Shown here: one piece after another, positions 17,991-25,927 of the stretch
How the letters are laid out: each line of letters opens with the position of its first letter
Position numbering within the stretch: the first letter of the stretch is position 1
Origin: Saccharibacillus brassicae
Lineage (GTDB): Bacteria > Bacillota > Bacilli > Paenibacillales > Paenibacillaceae
Direction: 5' to 3'
Length of the DNA: 64,000 bases
Assembly (NCBI RefSeq): GCF_006542275.1
Contig: NZ_CP041217.1
Coordinates: 5,272,501-5,336,500, forward strand
Notes under the pieces: generated by a model
The model's input: the letters and a program-made list of their open reading frames with translations, nothing else
Told to the model about the DNA's origin: nothing
The model's database searches: none
Program-made: the position numbers and the translations under genes

Positions 17991-19526
17991 TCATTCGTTT
18001 GCCTCAAGCGAGTGCGCTTGAACGTGCGACAGCGTGGGGAATTCCCGATAGCCGGTGAAGACGACGCGAAGCTTCGCGGTAAGCACCGGAGCGAACCGGA
18101 CGATGCGGCGATAGCCGACGACGCTTCCCTGCGCGACCGTCACCCAGGTTCCCGCAGGTCGCTCTTCGTCGCGTGCCGCCCCTTCCGCGAGATCCGGTTC
18201 GGTCTCCGTCCACGCCCGGATCTCGAACTGTTCGATCCGCTGCCCGGCCGGCAGATGTTCGCCGAGCGATACCGCGTCGATCGACTTCGCGTGCGGCAGC
18301 GACCATTCGACCCACGGCTCTGCCTCCCCGGCGGCCGGCTTCCATGGGAAAATCCCGCTGCCGGCTGCGCGGGCGGACGCATCTACGGCCGCACCGGCGG
18401 ATAACGGCGACAGATCCGCCACCGCCGCCGGCAGCCCGTCTTCCGCGCCGGCGCGGCCGGAGACGGCAAACGCGGCGCCGCGCATGAGCGAGTCGTCTTG
18501 GAGCCGGGCAATCCGCTCTCCCAGCCCAAGCAGCGCAGCCCGGTCCGGCGCTGCGATCTCGCCCCGCGCATTCGGCGGGACGTTCAGCAGGAACGTCGCG
18601 TTGCCGCCCACCGCGTTCACGTAAATCCGGAACAGTTCGTCGGCGCCGCGCACCCGGTCGTCTTCCTCCGCATGATAGAACCAGCCCGGGCGGATCGACG
18701 TATTGACTTCCGCCGGATACCAGACCCAGTCTCCGTCGTACGCGGCGATCGCCTGCCGGCTGCCCAGATCCGCTTCCATCGACTCGAAAGATCGCGAGAA
18801 AGCGCCGTCGTCGGCCTGCTGCGACTTCTCCGCCGTCTTCTCGGCGTCCCGCAGCGGGGCCGGCACGACGCTCCATTCTTCGGCGCGCGTCTCGCCCGCT
18901 TCGTTGCCGACCCAGCGGATATCCGGCCCGCAGACGCTGATGACGCAGTCCGGCTGAAGCCGCCGCACCGTGTCGTAGTAGCGGTCCCAATCGTACTGCT
19001 GACGCCTGCCGCTCGGTCCTTCGCCGTTCGCTCCGTCGAGCCAGACGCAGGCGACCTCGCCGTAGCCGGTCAGCAGTTCTTCAAGCTGGTTCACGTAGAA
19101 GTCGTCGTACGGCGCGCCTTCCCCGTAGCGGCTCTCCGTGCGGTCCCACGGCGACAGGTAGACGCCGAACTTCAAGCCGCGGCGCCGGCAGGCGTCCGAG
19201 ACTTCGCGCACGAGATCGCCCCGGCCGCCCTTCCACGGCGCGTTCGCTACCGTATGCGCCGAATGGCGGCTCGGCCACAGGCAGAATCCGTCGTGATGCT
19301 TGCAGGTCAGAATGACCGCGCGCATGCCGGAAGCTTGGAGCAGCGCCGCCCATTCGTCCGCGTTCAGCCGATCGGGATCGAACAGCGCCGGATCTTCATG
19401 CCCTTCTCCCCATTCCCGCCCGGTCATCGTGTTCATGCCGAAATGGATGAATCCGTAAAATTCGAGCCGCTGCCAGTTCAACTGCCGCGGCGAAGGTGCG
19501 ATTTGCGCGATTTCGTGCAGGTTCAT
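17991..19526 (-). CDS. Alpha-L-fucosidase, glycoside hydrolase family 29
   Basis: 511 residues without signal peptide, so intracellular. The N-terminal (beta/alpha)8 barrel has FIHFGMNT (about 26-33), KHHDGFCLW (76-84) and the nucleophile D164 in VWLDGANGEG. A C-terminal beta-rich domain (about 350-511) follows. GH29 enzymes remove alpha-linked fucose by a retaining mechanism. ATG 19526 is chosen, with AAAGG upstream; the GTG three codons earlier is too close to it. The gene is divergent from a GH30 gene with 168 bp between, suggesting a shared control region and a shared glycan substrate. Confidence 0.86.
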   Translation of the reverse strand: MNLHEIAQIAPSPRQLNWQRLEFYGFIHFGMNTMTGREWGEGHEDPALFDPDRLNADEWAALLQASGMRAVILTCKHHDGFCLWPSRHSAHTVANAPWKGGRGDLVREVSDACRRRGLKFGVYLSPWDRTESRYGEGAPYDDFYVNQLEELLTGYGEVACVWLDGANGEGPSGRRQQYDWDRYYDTVRRLQPDCVISVCGPDIRWVGNEAGETRAEEWSVVPAPLRDAEKTAEKSQQADDGAFSRSFESMEADLGSRQAIAAYDGDWVWYPAEVNTSIRPGWFYHAEEDDRVRGADELFRIYVNAVGGNATFLLNVPPNARGEIAAPDRAALLGLGERIARLQDDSLMRGAAFAVSGRAGAEDGLPAAVADLSPLSAGAAVDASARAAGSGIFPWKPAAGEAEPWVEWSLPHAKSIDAVSLGEHLPAGQRIEQFEIRAWTETEPDLAEGAARDEERPAGTWVTVAQGSVVGYRRIVRFAPVLTAKLRVVFTGYREFPTLSHVQAHSLEANE

Positions 19527-19631
19527 GGGGTTCACGACCTTTCCGTTTTTTTCATGAAGACTTCCTTATTTGGCTTTCTGTTCGATTCGGGGGCCGGGCG
19601 CATAATCCTGCACACTGTCCGAAAATTTTCG

Positions 19632-19660
19632 TTTTGTATCCGCTTACTTGAAGGTATACT
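19632..19660 (+). promoter_or_regulatory. Candidate promoter for the GH30 gene
   Basis: -10 TATACT (19655-19660), a 17-nt spacer and a weak -35 TTTTGT (19632-19637). The start site would be about 28 nt before the GTG start. No clear catabolite (cre) site was seen in the intergenic region. Confidence 0.4.
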
Positions 19661-19694
19661 AAGGCTGAACGAGACGCTTGAAGGAGGGATTCGG

Positions 19695-21107
19695 GTGGAA
19701 AAGGAAATCATTCCGATCACGGTCGACCTGTCCGCGGAGCAGCAGACTTTCGAAGGTTGGGGGACGTCCCTCGCCTGGTGGGCCAACGTCGTCGGCGGCT
19801 GGAGTACAGAGCGCCGCACGGAAATCGTGGAGAAGCTGTACGACGCGGAAAAAGGGCTGGGCCTCAACATCGCGCGCTACAACATCGGCGGCACGAAGGA
19901 CGAGCACGATCCGTACCTGCATTACGGCAAAGCGATTTTGTCGTATCAAAACGAAGACCGGTCGTGGGACTGGTCGCGCGACGCCCGCCAGCGCTCCGTA
20001 GCGCAGCAGATCCGGGAGATCGCGGAGCAGCCGATTTTCGAAGCTTTTTCCAACAGCCCGCCCTGGTGGATGACCTGTTCCTACGATCCGCATGCCGAAG
20101 ACGGCGCGGACGGGTGCACGACGGGCGGCCTCGACGGAACCGGCAATTTGCGCGTCGGAAGCGAAACGGAATTCGCCGATTATCTGACGGAGACGGTCAA
20201 GCATTTCCGCGACGAATGGGGCGTTGTTTTCCGCACGCTGGCGCCTTTTAACGAACCGGTCGCCGATTGGTGGAAGTATCGGATCGCCCGGCAGGAAGGC
20301 GCCCATATCGGTCCGGAGCAGCAGCAGACGGTCATCCGGGCCGTACATGCCGCGCTTGCGGCGAAAGGCTTGACGGAGACGGCGATCAGCGCTTCCGACG
20401 AATCGCTCGTGCGGATGGCGCTGGAGACGTGGCAGGATTTCGCGCCTGAGGTCAAAGAGTATGTGGCGCAGGTCAATACGCACACGTACCCCGATCCCGA
20501 ACACGATCCCCTTCCGCTCAGGGACGCGGTGTCCGCCGACGGCAAAAGGCTGTGGATGTCGGAAGTCGGCTACGAGAACGGGCAGCATCCGACCGTCGAT
20601 CCGCAGTCGATGGACGGCGTAATGCCGCTTGCGCGCGGCATCGCGCGCGACTTGAACGACATGCGGGCCGAAGCGTGGGTCTACTGGCAGGCCGTCGAGA
20701 GCGACGTCAGCACGTGGGGTCTGATCTTTGCTCCGTTCGAGCACAACGAATCGGAAGATTACGCCCTGTACAAGCAGTATTACGCGCTCGGCAATTACAG
20801 CCGGTTTATTCGTCCGGGCAGCGTGATCCTGCGCAGCGGCGGCGCCGGTTCGGTCGCGGCGTTCGATCCTTCCCGGCGGCGCCTGGTCCTTGTCACGCTG
20901 AACGACAGCGACACGGAATCGGTGCATTACCGGTACCGGATCGAAGGCCGGGACTTCGCGGCTTCCGCTTCGCCGATCGTCGTCCGCGCCTACCGGACGA
21001 CGGCGGACGAGAATCTGGCGCAGCTGGACCCTCTCCACGGAGACGGGGACGGATTTGTCGCCGAAGCGATTCCCGGCTCGGTGACGACTTACGTCATCGA
21101 TCTCTAA
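19695..21107 (+). CDS. Glycoside hydrolase family 30 (endo-beta-1,6-galactanase-like)
   Basis: 470 residues without signal peptide. The (beta/alpha)8 barrel carries the acid/base E187 in LAPFNEPVADWW and the nucleophile E290 in RLWMSEVGYENG, the two clan-A glutamates. A C-terminal beta-sandwich (about 390-470) follows, as in GH30. The N-terminal QTFEGWGTSLAWWANVVGG motif is typical of the galactanase-type subfamily. The start is GTG 19695 with AAGGAGGG 6 nt upstream. The lack of a secretion signal suggests action on imported oligosaccharides, together with the divergent GH29 fucosidase. The substrate is inference. Confidence 0.83.
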   Translation: MEKEIIPITVDLSAEQQTFEGWGTSLAWWANVVGGWSTERRTEIVEKLYDAEKGLGLNIARYNIGGTKDEHDPYLHYGKAILSYQNEDRSWDWSRDARQRSVAQQIREIAEQPIFEAFSNSPPWWMTCSYDPHAEDGADGCTTGGLDGTGNLRVGSETEFADYLTETVKHFRDEWGVVFRTLAPFNEPVADWWKYRIARQEGAHIGPEQQQTVIRAVHAALAAKGLTETAISASDESLVRMALETWQDFAPEVKEYVAQVNTHTYPDPEHDPLPLRDAVSADGKRLWMSEVGYENGQHPTVDPQSMDGVMPLARGIARDLNDMRAEAWVYWQAVESDVSTWGLIFAPFEHNESEDYALYKQYYALGNYSRFIRPGSVILRSGGAGSVAAFDPSRRRLVLVTLNDSDTESVHYRYRIEGRDFAASASPIVVRAYRTTADENLAQLDPLHGDGDGFVAEAIPGSVTTYVIDL

Positions 21108-21175
21108 CCTCCAAGTCGAACTCTCGAAAAACGTTGGAACTTCTAAAAGTCGAAACTTCTAAAATCGAAACGTCA

Positions 21176-21218
21176 AAAAGACCTTTTCCGTACGCCTATG
21201 CGTCAGAAAAGGTCTTTT
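21176..21218 (+). terminator. Terminator after the GH30 gene
   Basis: AAAAGACCTTTTC pairs with GAAAAGGTCTTTT across a 15-nt loop. It is preceded by short direct repeats of the type CTTCTAAAA(G)TCGAAAC (21140-21172). Confidence 0.75.
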
Positions 21219-21289
21219 ACCTGTTGGCATTCATGGAAGGAAACCCCGATTTCTCCGGAACAAGGACGAATGCTTCGTCCTCTGTCGGA

Positions 21290-21691
21290 TTATTGGCCTG
21301 CAAAGAAAGCTTCGTTGCCGGAATAGAAATAGCCCGTCGTGTCGCTGAAGACGACATAATCGATGCTGCTGAGCGTGACGACCATGCGTTGGCCGAAGTC
21401 CGCGCTCAGGACGATGTGGTCGCTGCCTGCCGCTTCGAGCCGCCCTTGAATCGAAGTCGAAGTCACTCCCGCTCCGGCATTTGTGCCCGGTACGATGTAG
21501 AAAGTGCCTGTGCGGCCCAGATTGTTCTGCAGCGTGGCCATCACATTCGGTTGATCGTAATTGGTCTGCGGAATGGAGGCGTCAATCATCGGTGCGCCCG
21601 ATCTCGCCACGGGGTTCCGGAATCCCGCTCCGCTTCTGCCTGTCATGCCGCTGCTAATCCGGTAGGTCACCGGCGAATATAAGTATTCCAT
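21290..21691 (-). CDS. GerQ-like spore coat protein
   Basis: 133 residues. The C-terminal ~75 residues (NNLGRTGTFYIVPG ... IQGRLEAAGSDHIVLSADFGQRMVVTLSSIDYVVF) resemble the GerQ core (TFYMTF, GxIEAAGRDHIIIS, YLLLxxYLDYVTF). GerQ is a coat protein cross-linked by transglutaminase and needed for CwlJ function in germination. The N-terminal lysine cluster used for cross-linking in Bacillus GerQ is absent; the whole protein has no lysine. GAGGAGG precedes ATG 21691. This points to an endospore former. The family call is by eye. Confidence 0.5.
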   Translation of the reverse strand: MEYLYSPVTYRISSGMTGRSGAGFRNPVARSGAPMIDASIPQTNYDQPNVMATLQNNLGRTGTFYIVPGTNAGAGVTSTSIQGRLEAAGSDHIVLSADFGQRMVVTLSSIDYVVFSDTTGYFYSGNEAFFAGQ

Positions 21692-21905
21692 CTCAATTCC
21701 TCCTCGTGTTTTGCGCGGATGTCCGCGAAGTAGATAAAGCCGCGTTCACGTCCGACCGTCCGTACATGCAACTTGGGAGAAGGCAAAATTGCGATTAGAG
21801 TGTAGTCAGATGCTCCGTATTCTTCCTATTACCCGGATATGGACCCTTCAAACCTTATTTTTACATCTTGCATGACAAAAAATCGACCAAAGCTTGCTTG
21901 ATGTC

Positions 21906-21944
21906 AAAAAAGCGGACAGCGCATGATACGCTGTCCGCTTCTTT
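21906..21944 (-). terminator. Terminator of the SDR gene
   Basis: A 12-bp perfect stem AAGCGGACAGCG / CGCTGTCCGCTT with a T-run on the minus strand. Confidence 0.78.
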
Positions 21945-21961
21945 TCGACAATAATCGTCTT

Positions 21962-22708
21962 CTATTCCGCGTAAATCATTTTTCGTGTCATGCCGCCGTC
22001 CAGCACCAGTTCGGTTCCTGTCAGGAATGTGTTGTTCGGATGCGTCAGATACAGGCAGGCGCGGGCTACGTCATCCGGCGTGCCTACGCGGCCGGCCGGG
22101 TGCTGCTTGTGGTCTTCTTCGCGCAGTTGATCATATTCTTTGGTCTCGATCCAGCCGGGACTCACGCAGTTGACCCGGATGCCGTCGTCGCCGAGCGAAA
22201 TCGCGAGCGAATGCGTGAGCGCCAGAATCGCGCCTTTGGAAGCGGCATACGCTTCGAAGTTCGGTTCGGACATATGGGCACGTGTCGAGCACAGATTGAC
22301 GACGGACCCTTTGCCGTGCTTGCGCATATGCAGCGCCGCTTCCCGCGTCGCGAGAAACGTTCCGCGTACGTTCGTATTCAGCACGTCGTCCCATTCTTTG
22401 ACCGTCAGTTCGTACGGCGATTTCCAGATGCCGAATCCGGCGTTGTTGATCAGAATATCGATCTGCCCGAACGCTTCGATCGTCTCGCGCATCAGATGCG
22501 TAATGTCCGCTTCCTGCGAGACGTCGCACGGCACGAAGATCGCTTCTCCGCCTTCGCTACGGATCTCGGCGGCTGCGGCCGCTCCTTCGGGTTCCTGCGT
22601 ATCGGCAAGCACGACCCGTGCTCCTTTTTCCGCGTAACTCTTGGCAACGGCGCGTCCGATTCCTTGGGCGGCGCCGGTTACGATCACCGTCATCGATTCA
22701 AAGTCCAT
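21962..22708 (-). CDS. Short-chain dehydrogenase/reductase (glucose-1-dehydrogenase-like)
   Basis: 248 residues, the classical SDR length. The cofactor motif is TGAAQGIG (11-18), followed by NNAG, the catalytic S141, and Y154-x3-K158 in YAASK. The acidic residue after beta-2 (VLADTQ) favours NAD(H). ATG 22708 has AAAAGGAG upstream; the longer open frame is spurious. A TGTGA-N6-TCACT palindrome lies about 165 bp upstream. The substrate is unknown. Confidence 0.84.
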   Translation of the reverse strand: MDFESMTVIVTGAAQGIGRAVAKSYAEKGARVVLADTQEPEGAAAAAEIRSEGGEAIFVPCDVSQEADITHLMRETIEAFGQIDILINNAGFGIWKSPYELTVKEWDDVLNTNVRGTFLATREAALHMRKHGKGSVVNLCSTRAHMSEPNFEAYAASKGAILALTHSLAISLGDDGIRVNCVSPGWIETKEYDQLREEDHKQHPAGRVGTPDDVARACLYLTHPNNTFLTGTELVLDGGMTRKMIYAE

Positions 22709-22866
22709 GTCGCTGTCAGCTCCTTTTCTTTTCACCGTATTATTAACCAAACGGCCGGCCGGCGCAAACGCCGCAAGGCAGGGAGCTTCCGTCCGCACAC
22801 GGCAAAAAGTCCTCCGCGGGATAGGGGCGAAAGACTTTTGATCCGGAAGACCGTACTCTTTTTAAT

Positions 22867-22882
22867 TGTGAATACATTCACT
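22867..22882. promoter_or_regulatory. Fnr/Rex-type palindrome upstream of the SDR gene
   Basis: The sequence TGTGA-ATACAT-TCACT matches the Crp/Fnr consensus TGTGA-N6-TCACA at 9 of 10 positions. The core GTGAAT-AC-ATTCAC is a perfect palindrome. It also fits Rex (TTGTGAA-N4-TTCACAA) with two mismatches. No convincing -10 lies at the matching distance towards the SDR gene, so activity is uncertain. Confidence 0.42.
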
Positions 22883-22930
22883 TAATACACCGCGCTTCGC
22901 TGCGTTTTGCAGGTGTTGGAGCGTTCGAAG

Positions 22931-23113
22931 TTAAGCGTAGTACAGGTTCAGCAGCGCGTGGGTCTCGGCCGGTTCCGTTTCTTGTTCGTTCAGCAGACCT
23001 TGTTCCGTCCAGCAGGCCAGGCATTGTTCTTCGGTATCGCAGAGGTGGGCGTCCTGGCAGTTGTAGCAGAGCGTCAAATAGTTGCGGGTCATTTGTTGGG
23101 TTGCGGTGGTCAT
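22931..23113 (-). CDS. Cysteine-rich miniprotein (60 aa), possible metal binder
   Basis: 60 residues. Five cysteines occur as C16-x2-C19, C25 and C31-x2-C34, with H23 between them, a pattern fit for a zinc ribbon or a small iron/zinc site. The remainder is acidic. ATG 23113 has GAGGAG at good spacing; the upstream in-frame ATG (23149) has no ribosome site. A perfect Fnr/Crp-type box is centred 84 nt upstream of the start codon. I do not recognise the family; the anaerobic or redox link is inference from the box. Confidence 0.68.
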   Translation of the reverse strand: MTTATQQMTRNYLTLCYNCQDAHLCDTEEQCLACWTEQGLLNEQETEPAETHALLNLYYA

Positions 23114-23189
23114 GTGGATCACTCCTCGTTGGTTTTTGTTTGTGTACATTCTTTATATTTAAAAAATAACACATTTTCCGACGTACGTA

Positions 23190-23205
23190 TGTGATTTATT
23201 TCACA
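23190..23205 (-). promoter_or_regulatory. Perfect Fnr/Crp-type operator (class II position)
   Basis: TGTGA-TTTATT-TCACA is a perfect match to the Gram-positive Fnr/Crp consensus. On the minus strand a -10-like TTATTT (23169-23164) would place the start near 23157, about 41 nt from the box centre. That is the classic activating position of Bacillus Fnr. It would drive the Cys-rich miniprotein gene. Confidence 0.62.
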
Positions 23206-23221
23206 TAAATAAAAGAAAATG

Positions 23222-23249
23222 AAAAACGCCCTCTTGTTCGAGAGCGTCT
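23222..23249 (-). terminator. Terminator of the BNR-repeat lipoprotein gene
   Basis: An imperfect stem ACGCTCT / AGAGGGCGT with a CGAACA loop, followed by TTTTTC on the minus strand. Confidence 0.6.
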
Positions 23250-23274
23250 TGTCGATGTTCCTGCCGGGTGCCGG

Positions 23275-24564
23275 TCAGATCACGTTCCACGTCACGCCAC
23301 CGTCCAGCGTCTGCATAAGCAGCGAACGGCGAAGTTTGGTTTTGCCGATCAGGATCCAGCCTACCTTGTCCGTCACGAACTCCACCTGGAAAATCTCCGG
23401 GTACTTGTCCATGTTCTCCCGAAGCTTCTTGCTCTGCGGCAGCGCCTTCCAGTTCTTGCCGCCGTTTGTCGTGCGGTACACGAGCGGTCCGCGCACCATC
23501 CATCCGTTCATCCGGTCGAGAAAGATCGGCGCGATCTGGAAATTGAGCGCTTCCTGCGCCGGCACGTCGAACGGAACAGGCTTCCAGCCCGTGCCTCCGT
23601 TCTGGGTGAAGGCTCCGCTGTACTGCACCGTGTCGCGCTGCTTGCAGCCGATCGGTACCCACGAACCCGAACCGTTCTTGTAAGCCTGCGGCTTGCCGTT
23701 CAGGTAGGCATCGCATTCGCCGATCGTCTTCTCGCCGGCGAAGAAGGAAGACGATTTGACCCAGTTGCGCCCCCCGTCCGTCGTCCGGTAGACCGAAGGC
23801 TTCCCGAGTTCGAGCAGGGTCGCGTAGCCGCTGCCGTCGGACTCGAAGCGCATGCCCGACAGATAGCCGATTTCCGGCAGCGGATTGGACGATCCGCCCG
23901 GCTGCGAGCCGCTCGCCGTGCGCATGACCGGCGTCCAGCTCTCTCCCCCGTCCAGCGTGCGGTACAGCGTCTTGTCTTCTCTTCCTGCGGCGTCGGACGT
24001 CTTGGTCGTCATCAGCCAGCCTTTTTCGTTATCGGTAAAAGAAAACGCGGCCGGCAGCTCGTCCGTTCGCCCGAGCGTGGACAGCGCCCAGTTCTCTCCG
24101 CGATCCGCCGTACGCAGCACCAGCGTCTCTTCGGACAGTCCCGAGCTGCGTACGATCCAGCCGTGCGCCGTGTCGGTGAAAAACACTTCCTTGCCGTATT
24201 CGGGCACCGTCGAGAACGCGATCTGTTCCGACGGCGACAGCGGCACCCAGTTCTTGCCGTTGTTGCCGGTCAGATAGACGCGCAGGGCGCTGCGGGTCAA
24301 GCCCCAGGCCATGCCCGTCTTGCCGTTGAACAGATGCATCTCGGTGAGGCGCGTCTGGACGACGTATTGTTCATATTCGTTCGCGCTGCCGCCCTCTTCG
24401 GGTTCGACAAGCGTGATTTCCTGACCTCCGCCGCCATCGTCGGTCGGTTGATCCTGTACCGCCGGTTGGGATACCGCGTCCTCCTTGGAGGTGTCTTCGC
24501 TGCATCCGGCCAGCACGATCAGCATGGCAAGCAGGGGCAGCAGCACCCTTCTTCCGATACGCAT
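23275..24564 (-). CDS. Lipoprotein with YCF48/BNR-type beta-propeller repeats
   Basis: 429 residues. The signal peptide has lipobox LAGC with C21 as the lipidated cysteine. An acidic, Gln/Gly-rich linker (about 22-65) leads into a propeller built from repeats with the signature of sialidase/YCF48 domains: TTDGGRNWVKS, RTLDGGESWTPV, TTNGGKNWKAL, QTLDGGVTWNVI. It should sit on the outer face of the membrane. No sialidase catalytic set is visible, so a binding or assembly role is more likely. Start ATG 24564 after AAGGGGG. Confidence 0.78.
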   Translation of the reverse strand: MRIGRRVLLPLLAMLIVLAGCSEDTSKEDAVSQPAVQDQPTDDGGGGQEITLVEPEEGGSANEYEQYVVQTRLTEMHLFNGKTGMAWGLTRSALRVYLTGNNGKNWVPLSPSEQIAFSTVPEYGKEVFFTDTAHGWIVRSSGLSEETLVLRTADRGENWALSTLGRTDELPAAFSFTDNEKGWLMTTKTSDAAGREDKTLYRTLDGGESWTPVMRTASGSQPGGSSNPLPEIGYLSGMRFESDGSGYATLLELGKPSVYRTTDGGRNWVKSSSFFAGEKTIGECDAYLNGKPQAYKNGSGSWVPIGCKQRDTVQYSGAFTQNGGTGWKPVPFDVPAQEALNFQIAPIFLDRMNGWMVRGPLVYRTTNGGKNWKALPQSKKLRENMDKYPEIFQVEFVTDKVGWILIGKTKLRRSLLMQTLDGGVTWNVI

Positions 24565-24678
24565 CGCGGCCGCCCCCTTTGATTCCGAAGTAAAGGCGCT
24601 TGAAGCGCCCGTAAATCCTGTAACCGCGCAATTCCTTCGTCATTATAGCATAAAAGATACCGAGCGTCTCCGCGGCGC

Positions 24679-25371
24679 TCAGCCCTGCCCGAGCCAGATA
24701 TAGATCGGCACGAACAGCAGCGAAGTGACGATGCCGGACAGCCCCATCGCCAGCGCGCCGAAGCTGCCCGCCGTCTCCGACTCCTGCAAGCTTCGCGCCG
24801 TTCCGAAACCGTGCGCGGCGCTGCCCATCGCCAGCCCGAAATAGACAGGATCGCGCAGCCCGGCCCGGCGCAGGAAAGCCGGACCGAGCACGCCGCCCAG
24901 CACGCCCGTCACGACGCTGAACATGACCGACAGCTCCGGCGTGCCCCCGAGCGCACGCGAGATTTCAATGCCGATCGGCGAACTGACCGATTTCGGCAAA
25001 ATGCTCAGCAGCACCTCGCGCGAGCCATGCGTGATGTACACGAGCAGGCCGGCGCTGACGATCCCGGTCACCGATCCCGCCAACACGGACAGCAGCACCG
25101 CGGCCATCCGCTGCCGGATCAGCGCCCGGTGCTTGTAGATCGGCACGCCCAGCGCGACCGTGGCCGGACCGAGCAGCGCGGTCAACAGATCGACTTCGCC
25201 CTGGAAGTCGGCGATCGGGAACCGCAGCAGCGCCAGCACGGCCAGGATGATCGCGCTGCTGCCCAGAATCGGGTGCAGCCACGGCAGCCGGGCATGCACG
25301 CCCCGGGCAATCGCGTAGGCGCCGATCGTCAATGTCAGGCCGAAGAGAGGATCATGCAGAAAATGATTCAT
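24679..25371 (-). CDS. LrgB/PftB-type membrane protein
   Basis: 230 residues with about eight hydrophobic segments and the LrgB signature (LPKSVSSPIGIEISRALGG and MGSAAHGFGTARS). LrgB works with LrgA. In Bacillus the homologous PftAB pair facilitates pyruvate transport, and in staphylococci LrgAB is linked to murein hydrolase control. The start overlaps the lrgA-like gene by 20 nt. The adjacent L-lactate dehydrogenase gene favours the pyruvate-transport role; that part is inference. Confidence 0.84.
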   Translation of the reverse strand: MNHFLHDPLFGLTLTIGAYAIARGVHARLPWLHPILGSSAIILAVLALLRFPIADFQGEVDLLTALLGPATVALGVPIYKHRALIRQRMAAVLLSVLAGSVTGIVSAGLLVYITHGSREVLLSILPKSVSSPIGIEISRALGGTPELSVMFSVVTGVLGGVLGPAFLRRAGLRDPVYFGLAMGSAAHGFGTARSLQESETAGSFGALAMGLSGIVTSLLFVPIYIWLGQG

Positions 25372-25723
25372 GGTCCGCCTCCTCTTCTTGGGGCGACGCT
25401 TTGCGGGCGACGATGCCCGTTACCCACAGGACGGCGAACGTGCTGCCGACGACGCCGACCACGATCGAGAACGCGCTTGCGCCGAGCAAAGGAAACAGCG
25501 CCGCGGCGCCGATCACGTAAGGGATAAAAAACAGCAGCAGATGGCTCGTCAGCAGGCGCGCCGATTGTTCCACCCATTCCAGCTTGACGACTCTGCCGAA
25601 TAACGCGGCCAAAAACAGCAGCAGCCCGATGACATTGCCCGGCAGCGGCAGATGCAGTCCTTCGTGCAGCAGGACGCCGGTCAGGCTGAATCCGAGCAGG
25701 ATTGCGAACCCGCGCATAATCAT
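25352..25723 (-). CDS. LrgA/CidA-type membrane protein
   Basis: 123 residues, four transmembrane helices, with the CidA/LrgA block LPLPGNVIGLLLFLAALFGRVVKLEWVEQSARLLTSHLLLFFIP. It forms an operon with the lrgB-like gene. AAGAGG precedes two possible ATG starts (25723 and 25717). A palindrome CCGAAAACGTTTCGG lies just upstream at 25740 and may take part in regulation. Confidence 0.84.
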   Translation of the reverse strand: MIMRGFAILLGFSLTGVLLHEGLHLPLPGNVIGLLLFLAALFGRVVKLEWVEQSARLLTSHLLLFFIPYVIGAAALFPLLGASAFSIVVGVVGSTFAVLWVTGIVARKASPQEEEADHESFSA

Positions 25724-25739
25724 TCAACCTCTTTTCCAA

Positions 25740-25754
25740 CCGAAAACGTTTCGG
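25740..25754. promoter_or_regulatory. Palindrome resembling a CcpA (cre) site
   Basis: CCGAAAACGTTTCGG is a near-perfect palindrome with the cre-like core GAAAACGTTT between lrgAB and ldh. The outer bases differ from the consensus TGNAANCGNTNNCA, so assignment to CcpA is weak. Confidence 0.3.
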
Positions 25755-25826
25755 ATATTTGGGCAAACCCTTTTGAATTATAGCAAAAATCGACAATGTT
25801 CGCGAAAAGAGTTTTGGGCCAATTTC

Positions 25827-25855
25827 GTGACAGGTGGCTTTTTACCGTGTAGACT
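25827..25855 (+). promoter_or_regulatory. Promoter of the L-lactate dehydrogenase gene
   Basis: -35 GTGACA, a 17-nt spacer, and -10 TAGACT. No Rex operator was recognised in this intergenic region. Confidence 0.55.
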
Positions 25856-25927
25856 GGTTAAAAGTTAAGAGGATCTCTTTATGCTTCCTCTCATCTCACT
25901 AAATTAAAGAATTGGAGTGAATTGGAC

